DNA of 64,000 nucleotides from a bacterium (GTDB lineage: Bacteria; Bacillota; Bacilli; Lactobacillales; Streptococcaceae): assembly GCA_905221545.1 (NCBI GenBank), contig CAJNDO010000006.1, forward strand, positions 86,563 to 150,562, written 5' to 3'. Under the pieces are notes generated by a model. The model saw only the letters and a list, made by a program, of their open reading frames with translations, had not been told where the DNA came from and made no database searches. Both the position numbers and the translations under genes were made by a program. Positions 57,999-64,000 of the stretch are shown in pieces. Within the stretch, counting starts at the first letter, position 1; each line of letters opens with the position of its first letter.

Positions 57999-58121
57999 AT
58001 GGAAAATTTATTAGATGTAATTGAGCAATTTTTGAGTTTATCTGATGAAAAGCTGGAAGAGCTAGCTGATAAAAATCAATTATTGCGTTTACAAGAAGAA
58101 AAGGAAAGGAAGAATGCGTAA
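57999..58121 (+). CDS. 40-residue conserved small protein between divIC and the serine-hydrolase gene
   Basis: [40 protein letters not shown], a 40-residue acidic-then-basic peptide predicted as two helices. It starts four bases after the divIC stop (RBS AAAGGTG region) and overlaps the next start by eight bases, so it is part of the operon. Its position matches a small annotated ORF in pneumococcal genomes (from memory). Function unknown. Confidence 0.75.
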   Translation: MENLLDVIEQFLSLSDEKLEELADKNQLLRLQEEKERKNA

Positions 58122-59382
58122 ATTCTTAATTATTTTGTTGCTACCGAGTTTTTTGACCATTTCAAAAGTTGTTAGCACAGAAAAAGAAGTCGTCTATACT
58201 TCGAAAGAAATTTATTACCTTTCACAATCTGACTTTGGTATTTATTTTAGAGAAAAGCTAAATTCTCCTATGGTTTATGGAGAAGTTCCTATTTATGCGA
58301 ATGAAGATTTAGTTGTAGAATCTGGAAAATTAACTCCAACAACAAGTTTCCAAATAACTGAGTGGCGCTTAAATAAACAAGGAATTCCAGTATTTAAGTT
58401 ATCCAACCATCAATTTATAGCTGCGGACAAACGATTTTTATATGACCAGTCAGAGGTAACTCCTACAATAAAAAAAGTATGGTTAGAATCTGACTTTAAA
58501 CTGTATAACAGTCCTTATGATTTAAAAGAGGTGAAATCATCCTTATCAGCTTATTCTCAGGTATCAATCGATAAGACCATGTTTGTAGAAGGAAAAGAAT
58601 TTCTACATATTGATCAGGCTGGATGGGTAGATAAGGAATCAACTTCTGAAGAAGATAACCGGATGAGTAAAGTCCAAGAAATGTTATCTGAAAAATATCA
58701 GAAAGATTCTTTCTCTATTTATGTTAAGCAACTGGCTACTGGAAAAGAAGCTGGTATCAATCAAGATGAAAAGATGTATGCGGCTAGTGTTTTAAAACTC
58801 CCTTATCTCTACTATACGCAAGAAAAAATAAATGAGGGTCTGTATCAGTTAGATACGACTGTAAAATACGTATCAGCAGTTAATGATTTTCCAGGTTCTT
58901 ATAAACCAGAGGGAAGTGGTAGTCTTCCTAAAAAAGAGGATAATAAAGAATATTCTCTAAAAGATTTAATTACGAAAGTATCAAAAGAATCTGATAATGT
59001 AGCTCATAACATATTGGGATATTACATTTCAAATCAATCAGATGCAACATTTAAGTCCAAGATGTCTGCTATTATGGGAGATGATTGGGATCCAAAAGAA
59101 AAATTGATTTCTTCTAAAATGGCTGGAAAAGTCATGGAAGCTATTTATAATCAAAATGGATTTGTATTGGAGTCTTTGACTAAAACAGATTTTGATAATC
59201 AGCGCATTGCCAAAGGTGTTTCTGTGAAGGTCGCCCATAAAATTGGGGATGCGGACGAATTTAAGCATGATACGGGTGTTGTCTATGCAGATTCTCCATT
59301 TGTTCTTTCTATTTTTACTCAGAATTCTGATTATGATACGATTTCTCAGATAGCCAAAGATGTTTATGAGGTTCTAAAATGA
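58114..59382 (+). CDS. secreted serine hydrolase, class A beta-lactamase-like
   Basis: A 422-residue exported protein with a signal segment (1-~20), an N-terminal non-catalytic part with SH3-like character (about 25-170) and a serine-beta-lactamase/DD-peptidase-like domain: SVLK for SxxK, SDN in KESDNVAHN and HKIG for KTG. It sits in the division/tRNA operon, so a wall-related role is more likely than resistance. The KTG element has H/I, which may mean a weak or altered activity. Confidence 0.85.
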   Translation: MRKFLIILLLPSFLTISKVVSTEKEVVYTSKEIYYLSQSDFGIYFREKLNSPMVYGEVPIYANEDLVVESGKLTPTTSFQITEWRLNKQGIPVFKLSNHQFIAADKRFLYDQSEVTPTIKKVWLESDFKLYNSPYDLKEVKSSLSAYSQVSIDKTMFVEGKEFLHIDQAGWVDKESTSEEDNRMSKVQEMLSEKYQKDSFSIYVKQLATGKEAGINQDEKMYAASVLKLPYLYYTQEKINEGLYQLDTTVKYVSAVNDFPGSYKPEGSGSLPKKEDNKEYSLKDLITKVSKESDNVAHNILGYYISNQSDATFKSKMSAIMGDDWDPKEKLISSKMAGKVMEAIYNQNGFVLESLTKTDFDNQRIAKGVSVKVAHKIGDADEFKHDTGVVYADSPFVLSIFTQNSDYDTISQIAKDVYEVLK

Positions 59383-60656
59383 GAGAACAAGATTTTTTAA
59401 ATCATTTTCTCAAGAAGGGATATTTCAAAAAGCATACTAAGGTGGTGCTAGCTCTTTCTGGTGGGTTAGATTCTATGTTTCTATTTAAGGTATTATCTAC
59501 TTATCAAAAAGAGTTAGAAATTGAATTGATTCTAGCTCATGTTAATCATAAGCAGAGAGTAGAATCAGATTGGGAAGAAAAGGAATTAAGGAAGTTGGCT
59601 GCTGAAGCAGAACTTCCTATTTATATCAGCAATTTTTCAGGAGAATTTTCAGAAGCGCATGCACGAAATTTTCGTTATGATTTTTTTCAACAGGTCATGA
59701 AAAAGACAGGTACGACAGCCTTAGTCACTGCCCACCATGCAGATGACCAGGTGGAAACGATTTTGATGCGTTTGATTCGAGGCACTCGTTTGCGCTATCT
59801 ATCAGGAATTAAGGAGAAGCAAGTGGTCGGAGATATAGAAATTCTTAGGCCCTTCTTGCATTTTCAGAAAAAAGACTTTCCACCCATTTTTCACTTTGAA
59901 GATATATCAAATCAGGAAAATCATTATTTTCGCAATCGTATTCGAAATTCTTATTTACCAGAATTAGAAAAAGAAAATCCTAGACTTAGAGATGCAATCT
60001 TAAGTATCGGAAATGAAATTTTAGATTATGACCTAGCTATAGCTGAATTATCTAACAATATTGATGTGGAAAATTTACAACAGTTATTTTCTTATTCTGA
60101 GTCAACACAAAGAGTTTTACTCCAAACTTATCTGAATCGTTTTCCAGATTTGAATCTTACAAAAGCTCAGTTTGAAGAAGTTAGGCAAATTTTAAAAACT
60201 AAAAGCCAGTATTGTCATCCGCTTAAAAATGGCTATGAATTGATAAAAGAGTACCAACAGTTTCAGATTTGTAAAATCAGTCCGCAGGCTGATGAAAAGG
60301 AAGATGAACTTGTGTTACACTATCAAAATCAGGTAGCTTATCAAGGATACACATTTTCCTTTGGAATTCCATTAGAAGGTGAATCAATTCAACAAATACC
60401 TGTTTCACGCGAAACATCCATACACATTCGTCATCGAAAACCTGGAGATGTTTTGATTCAAAATGGGCATAGAAAAAAACTCAGACGTTTATTTATTGAT
60501 TTGAAAATCCCTATGGAAAAGAGAAAATCTGCTCTTATTATTGAGCAATTTGGAGAAATTGTCTCAATTTTGGGAATTGCGACCAGTAATTTGAGTAAAA
60601 ACACGAAAAATGATATAATGAACACTGTACTTTATATAGAAAAAATAGATAGGTAA
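59379..60656 (+). CDS. tilS: tRNA(Ile)-lysidine synthase
   Basis: ATP-dependent conversion of C34 to lysidine in tRNA-Ile(CAU), so AUA is read as Ile; essential. 425 residues; the PP-loop motif is [10 protein letters not shown] and [11 protein letters not shown] follows. Overlaps the previous gene by four bases. Contains a parS site and, near its end, a promoter for hpt-ftsH. Confidence 0.96.
   Translation: MREQDFLNHFLKKGYFKKHTKVVLALSGGLDSMFLFKVLSTYQKELEIELILAHVNHKQRVESDWEEKELRKLAAEAELPIYISNFSGEFSEAHARNFRYDFFQQVMKKTGTTALVTAHHADDQVETILMRLIRGTRLRYLSGIKEKQVVGDIEILRPFLHFQKKDFPPIFHFEDISNQENHYFRNRIRNSYLPELEKENPRLRDAILSIGNEILDYDLAIAELSNNIDVENLQQLFSYSESTQRVLLQTYLNRFPDLNLTKAQFEEVRQILKTKSQYCHPLKNGYELIKEYQQFQICKISPQADEKEDELVLHYQNQVAYQGYTFSFGIPLEGESIQQIPVSRETSIHIRHRKPGDVLIQNGHRKKLRRLFIDLKIPMEKRKSALIIEQFGEIVSILGIATSNLSKNTKNDIMNTVLYIEKIDR
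60401..60416. other. parS site (ParB binding), inside tilS
   Basis: TGTTTCACGCGAAACA: matches the consensus TGTTTCACGTGAAACA at 15 of 16 positions. About 11.5 kb right of oriC. Confidence 0.88.
60591..60619 (+). promoter_or_regulatory. internal promoter for hpt-ftsH
   Basis: TTGAGT (60591-60596) and TATAAT (60614-60619) with 17-base spacing and an extended TGA, inside the last codons of tilS. Confidence 0.75.
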
Positions 60657-60660
60657 AAAA

Positions 60661-61203
60661 ATGTTAGAAAACGATATTAAAAAAATCCTCGTTTCACACG
60701 ATGAAATTACAGAAGCTGCTAAAAAATTAGGTGCTCAACTCACTAAAGACTATGCAGGAAAAAATCCAATTTTAGTCGGGATTTTAAAAGGATCTATTCC
60801 TTTTATGGCTGAATTGGTCAAACATATCGACACACATATTGAAATGGACTTCATGATGGTCTCTAGCTATCATGGTGGAACAGCAAGTAGCGGTGTGATC
60901 AATATTAAGCAAGATGTAACTCAAGACATCAAAGGAAGACATGTTTTATTTGTAGAAGATATCATTGATACAGGTCAAACTTTGAAGAATTTGCGAGATA
61001 TGTTTATTGCAAGAGAAGCAGCCTCTGTTAAAATTGCAACCTTATTGGATAAACCAGAGGGACGTGTTGTAGAAATTGAGGCAGACTATACCTGCTTTAC
61101 TATTCCAAATGAGTTTGTAGTAGGTTATGGGTTAGACTACAAAGAAAATTATCGTAACCTTCCTTATGTTGGAGTATTGAAAGAAGAAGTGTATTCAAAT
61201 TAG
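60661..61203 (+). CDS. hpt: hypoxanthine-guanine phosphoribosyltransferase
   Basis: Purine salvage enzyme, 180 residues. The PRPP-binding signature is [14 protein letters not shown]. It starts four bases after the tilS stop. tilS-hpt-ftsH is a conserved Firmicute order. Confidence 0.96.
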   Translation: MLENDIKKILVSHDEITEAAKKLGAQLTKDYAGKNPILVGILKGSIPFMAELVKHIDTHIEMDFMMVSSYHGGTASSGVINIKQDVTQDIKGRHVLFVEDIIDTGQTLKNLRDMFIAREAASVKIATLLDKPEGRVVEIEADYTCFTIPNEFVVGYGLDYKENYRNLPYVGVLKEEVYSN

Positions 61204-61218
61204 AAAGAACAATTTTTA

Positions 61219-63177
61219 ATGAAAAAACAAAATAATGGTTTAATTAAAAATCCTTTTCTATGGTTATTACTTATTTTTCTCCTAGTTACAGGTTATCAGT
61301 ATTTTAGTACAGGTAGTGTTGCAGGGAAAAGTGAGCAAATTAATTATACAGAATTGGTAAAAGAAATTACCGATGACAATGTAAAAGAATTGACTTACCA
61401 ACCAAATGGTAGTGTTATCGAAGTTTCGGGTGTCTATAAAAATCCTAAAACAAGTAAAGAAGAAACAGGTATCCAGTTCTTTTCTCCTTCTGCTACAACA
61501 GTAGAGAAATTTTCAAGTATTATTCTTCCTTCTGATACTACAGTATCCGAATTGCAAAAACTTGCTTCTGACCATAAAGCGGAAGTAACTGTTAAGCATG
61601 AAAGTTCAAGTGGTATGTGGATTAATATTCTTGTATCTATTGTGCCATTCGGTATTCTATTCTTCTTCCTATTCTCTATGATGGGAAATATGGGAGGAAA
61701 TAATAGTCGTAACCCAATGAGTTTTGGACGTAGCAAGGCTAAAGCTGCAAATAAAGAAGATATTAAAGTAAGATTTTCAGATGTTGCTGGAGCTGAAGAA
61801 GAAAAACAAGAACTAGTTGAAGTTGTTGAGTTCTTAAAAGATCCAAAACGATTCACAAAACTTGGAGCCCGTATTCCAGCAGGTGTTCTTTTGGAGGGAC
61901 CTCCGGGAACAGGTAAAACTTTGCTTGCTAAGGCAGTAGCCGGAGAAGCTGGTGTTCCATTCTTTAGTATCTCAGGTTCTGACTTTGTAGAAATGTTTGT
62001 CGGAGTTGGGGCTAGTCGTGTTCGTTCTCTTTTTGAAGATGCTAAAAAAGCAGCACCAGCTATCATCTTTATCGATGAAATTGATGCTGTTGGCCGTCAA
62101 CGTGGAGTCGGTCTCGGCGGAGGTAATGATGAACGTGAGCAAACCTTGAACCAACTTTTGATTGAAATGGATGGTTTTGAGGGAAATGAAGGGATTATTG
62201 TCATCGCTGCGACAAACCGTTCAGATGTACTTGACCCTGCCCTCTTGCGTCCAGGACGTTTTGATAGAAAAGTATTAGTTGGTCGCCCTGATGTTAAAGG
62301 TCGTGAAGCAATCTTGAAAGTTCATGCTAAAAATAAACCTTTGGCAGACGATGTTGATTTGAAATTAGTGGCCCAACAAACCCCAGGTTTTGTTGGAGCA
62401 GATTTAGAGAATGTCTTGAATGAAGCTGCTCTAGTTGCTGCTCGTCGCAATAAATCGATAATTGATGCTTCAGATATTGATGAAGCAGAAGACAGAGTTA
62501 TTGCTGGTCCTTCTAAGAAAGATAAGACAGTTTCACAAAAAGAACGTGAATTGGTTGCCTATCATGAGGCAGGACATACCATTGTTGGTCTAGTCTTATC
62601 GAATGCCCGCGTTGTCCATAAGGTTACAATTGTACCACGTGGTCGTGCAGGTGGTTACATGATTGCACTTCCTAAGGAAGATCAAATGCTTCTATCTAAA
62701 GAAGATATGAAAGAGCAATTGGCTGGCTTAATGGGTGGACGTGTAGCCGAAGAAATTATCTTTAATGTCCAAACTACAGGAGCTTCAAACGACTTTGAAC
62801 AGGCGACACAAATGGCGCGTGCAATGGTTACAGAGTACGGTATGAGTGAAAAACTTGGTCCAGTTCAATATGAAGGAAATCATGCCATGTTTGGTGCACA
62901 AAGTCCTCAAAAATCAATTTCAGAACAAACAGCTTATGAAATTGATGAGGAGGTTCGTTCATTATTGAATGAAGCACGAAATAAAGCTGCTGAAATTATT
63001 CAGTCAAATCGTGAAACTCACAAGTTGATTGCAGAAGCACTATTGAAATACGAAACATTGGATAGTACACAAATTAAATCTCTTTATGAAACAGGAAAGA
63101 TGCCTGAAACAGTAGAAGAGGAATCTCATGCACTATCTTATGATGAAGTAAAGTCAAAAATGAATGACGAAAAATAA
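61219..63177 (+). CDS. ftsH: membrane-bound ATP-dependent zinc protease FtsH
   Basis: Hexameric AAA+ protease of the cytoplasmic membrane, 652 residues. Two helices (about 12-28 and 133-153) flank an extracellular domain. The AAA module has [10 protein letters not shown] and [15 protein letters not shown], and the metalloprotease motif is HEAGH. Its terminator sits right before the comX ComE site. Confidence 0.97.
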   Translation: MKKQNNGLIKNPFLWLLLIFLLVTGYQYFSTGSVAGKSEQINYTELVKEITDDNVKELTYQPNGSVIEVSGVYKNPKTSKEETGIQFFSPSATTVEKFSSIILPSDTTVSELQKLASDHKAEVTVKHESSSGMWINILVSIVPFGILFFFLFSMMGNMGGNNSRNPMSFGRSKAKAANKEDIKVRFSDVAGAEEEKQELVEVVEFLKDPKRFTKLGARIPAGVLLEGPPGTGKTLLAKAVAGEAGVPFFSISGSDFVEMFVGVGASRVRSLFEDAKKAAPAIIFIDEIDAVGRQRGVGLGGGNDEREQTLNQLLIEMDGFEGNEGIIVIAATNRSDVLDPALLRPGRFDRKVLVGRPDVKGREAILKVHAKNKPLADDVDLKLVAQQTPGFVGADLENVLNEAALVAARRNKSIIDASDIDEAEDRVIAGPSKKDKTVSQKERELVAYHEAGHTIVGLVLSNARVVHKVTIVPRGRAGGYMIALPKEDQMLLSKEDMKEQLAGLMGGRVAEEIIFNVQTTGASNDFEQATQMARAMVTEYGMSEKLGPVQYEGNHAMFGAQSPQKSISEQTAYEIDEEVRSLLNEARNKAAEIIQSNRETHKLIAEALLKYETLDSTQIKSLYETGKMPETVEEESHALSYDEVKSKMNDEK

Positions 63178-63182
63178 CCCAA

Positions 63183-63206
63183 AGAGAGGCGTGTCCTCTC
63201 TTTTTT
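63183..63206 (+). terminator. ftsH terminator
   Basis: AGAGAGG-cgtgt-CCTCTCT hairpin followed by TTTTT, five bases after the ftsH stop. Confidence 0.92.
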
Positions 63207-63240
63207 GTGCAGTTGAGGAGCTAAAGGGTGCAGAATGGAT
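63207..63240 (+). promoter_or_regulatory. ComE-type direct repeats of comX
   Basis: GTGCAGTTGAGGAG (63207) and GTGCAGAATGGAT (63228) form a direct repeat 21 bases apart, as at comC, and the first half resembles GACAGTTGAGAG there. The site lies about 90 bases before the comX start. Confidence 0.75.
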
Positions 63241-63298
63241 GAAATGTGCCAAAAGTGTTTCTAAATCTGTTAGACTGTATCTAGAAAGGGGGAAGCTT

Positions 63299-63778
63299 AT
63301 GCTTAAAAAAATGTATGAAGAAGTCCAAGGAATTGTATATAAGTGTAGAAATAAATATTATCTTCATTTATGGGAGTTATCAGATTGGGATCAAGAGGGA
63401 ATGATATGCCTGCATGAATTGATCAGTAGAGAAGAAGGATTAGTAGAAGATATCCCTCGTTTAAGGAAATATTTCAAAACCAAGTTCCGGAATCGGATTC
63501 TAGATTATCTCCGTAAACAAGAAAGTCAAAAACGTAGATATGATAAAGAACCTTATGAAGAAGTGGGTGAGATAAGTCATCGTATAAGCGAAGGAGGTCT
63601 CTGGCTAGATGACTATTATCTCTTTCATGAAACACTAAGAGATTATAGAAACAAACAAACTAAAGAGCAACAAGAAGAATTAGAACGCGTCTTAAGAAAT
63701 GAACGTTTCCGAGGGCGTCAAAGCGTGCTAAGGGACTTGCGTATTGTGTTTAAAGAGTTTGATATCTGTAGCCGGTAA
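63299..63778 (+). CDS. comX: competence sigma factor ComX (SigX)
   Basis: Alternative sigma factor that directs RNA polymerase to cin boxes (TACGAATA), 159 residues. It has sigma-70-type regions 2 and 4: YLHLWELSDWDQEGMICLHE, RKYFKTKFRNRILDYLRKQ and the C-terminal GRQSVLRDLRIVFKEF. The frame is open back to 63164 inside ftsH, but GAAAGGGGG just before 63299 and the usual length fix the start. Pneumococcus carries a second identical copy elsewhere; only one is in this window. Confidence 0.96.
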   Translation: MLKKMYEEVQGIVYKCRNKYYLHLWELSDWDQEGMICLHELISREEGLVEDIPRLRKYFKTKFRNRILDYLRKQESQKRRYDKEPYEEVGEISHRISEGGLWLDDYYLFHETLRDYRNKQTKEQQEELERVLRNERFRGRQSVLRDLRIVFKEFDICSR

Positions 63779-63818
63779 GAAGCTATGCAAAAAAAATGAA
63801 AAAAATTAGAAAAAGTAG

Positions 63819-63846
63819 TTGACAAAAAACAAAAAGCCGGTATAAT
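63819..63846 (+). promoter_or_regulatory. promoter of tRNA-Glu and probably of a downstream rRNA operon
   Basis: Consensus TTGACA and TATAAT with 16-base spacing, 25 bases before the tRNA. Confidence 0.88.
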
Positions 63847-63871
63847 AGTAAGAGTTGAAAATAACAACTCT

Positions 63872-63943
63872 GGTCCGTTGGTCAAGGGGTTAAGACACCG
63901 CCTTTTCACGGCGGTAACACGGGTTCGAATCCCGTACGGACTA
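63872..63943 (+). tRNA. tRNA-Glu (TTC)
   Basis: 72 nt, plus strand, anticodon TTC, full cloverleaf, by eye identical to the copy at 43549-43620. CCA not encoded. In streptococci this tRNA lies between comX and a 16S rRNA gene. Confidence 0.97.
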
Positions 63944-64000
63944 TGGTATGTTGCAGTTGAGACACTTGATGAAAAAAAGTTAAAAAAGTTTCAAAAAAGT
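63944..64000 (+). other. AT-rich region, probably upstream of an rRNA operon
   Basis: A/T-rich tract after tRNA-Glu with no ORF or rRNA sequence yet. By synteny a 16S rRNA gene should begin just beyond the window edge (inference). Confidence 0.35.

Noticed and set aside
61434-62066. 210-residue antisense reading frame
   Set aside because: Shadow of the conserved AAA domain of ftsH.
63164-63298. 45-codon N-terminal extension of comX
   Set aside because: It would start within ftsH and run through the ftsH terminator and ComE site; the strong ribosome site before 63299 fits the usual 159-residue protein.

Overview
The window is the replication-origin region of a low-GC Gram-positive coccus, almost certainly a Streptococcus of the mitis group. 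Three things point there: the block rlmH-htrA-parB-oriC-dnaA-dnaN-ychF-pth-mfd-rqcP-divIC-tilS-hpt-ftsH-comX, the comCDE locus beside tRNA-Arg, and BOX repeats plus a choline-binding CbpD. It is probably not a typical S. pneumoniae. The comC product is an unfamiliar 19-residue pheromone, CbpD has a single SH3-like module, and the clpC-dus interval lacks the pneumococcal cbpA/two-component-06 genes. S. mitis or a close relative is the best guess (inference).

Layout. 1-3750: hslO (start codon cut by the window edge), dusB, an isochorismatase-like hydrolase, then an accessory-looking interval with a Ser/Ala/Gln-rich lipoprotein and a small two-helix membrane protein. 3749-6641: ctsR-clpC with a CtsR operator. 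6760-9755: TPP-riboswitch-controlled thiamine-precursor ABC transporter with a thiamine-binding-family protein. 9804-11102: cbpD with a competence (cin) box and a BOX element in its leader. 11134-17956: veg, dnaB, rplI, gdpP, hpf, comFC, comFA. 17998-20041: yigZ, cysK and a full BOX A-B-C element. 20104-31311: tsf, rpsB, pcsB, mreD, mreC, ecfT, ecfA2, ecfA1, pgsA, rodZ and two M16 peptidase-like genes. 31441-35680: yaaA-recF, then guaB and trpS on the other strand. 35791-43462: an ABC-F protein, a YfhO protein, a YhgE-family protein and its divergent TetR regulator. 43470-46128: tRNA-Asn, tRNA-Glu, comE, comD, comC, tRNA-Arg. 46172-50504: rlmH, htrA, parB and dnaA with three clusters of DnaA boxes. 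50568-63778: dnaN to comX on the plus strand. 63819-63943: tRNA-Glu, followed by the AT-rich start of what is probably an rRNA operon.

Replication and segregation: DnaA boxes lie around dnaA and upstream of htrA. parB has no parA beside it, and three parS sites flank oriC inside ecfA1, yfhO and tilS. Genes left of oriC are mostly minus strand and those right of it mostly plus, so most are co-directional with replication.

Competence is spread over the whole window. comCDE and comX carry ComE-type direct repeats, the late genes comFA and cbpD carry cin boxes, and a third cin box with a strong Shine-Dalgarno sequence sits before no recognisable ORF at 3292-3314. HtrA has a CiaR-type box. No prophage, insertion sequence, CRISPR array or defence island was seen. 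The most unusual items are the comC pheromone with its tandem codon-triplet duplication, the orphan cin box, the BOX element inside the cbpD leader, and the probably leaderless comFA/yigZ divergent pair.
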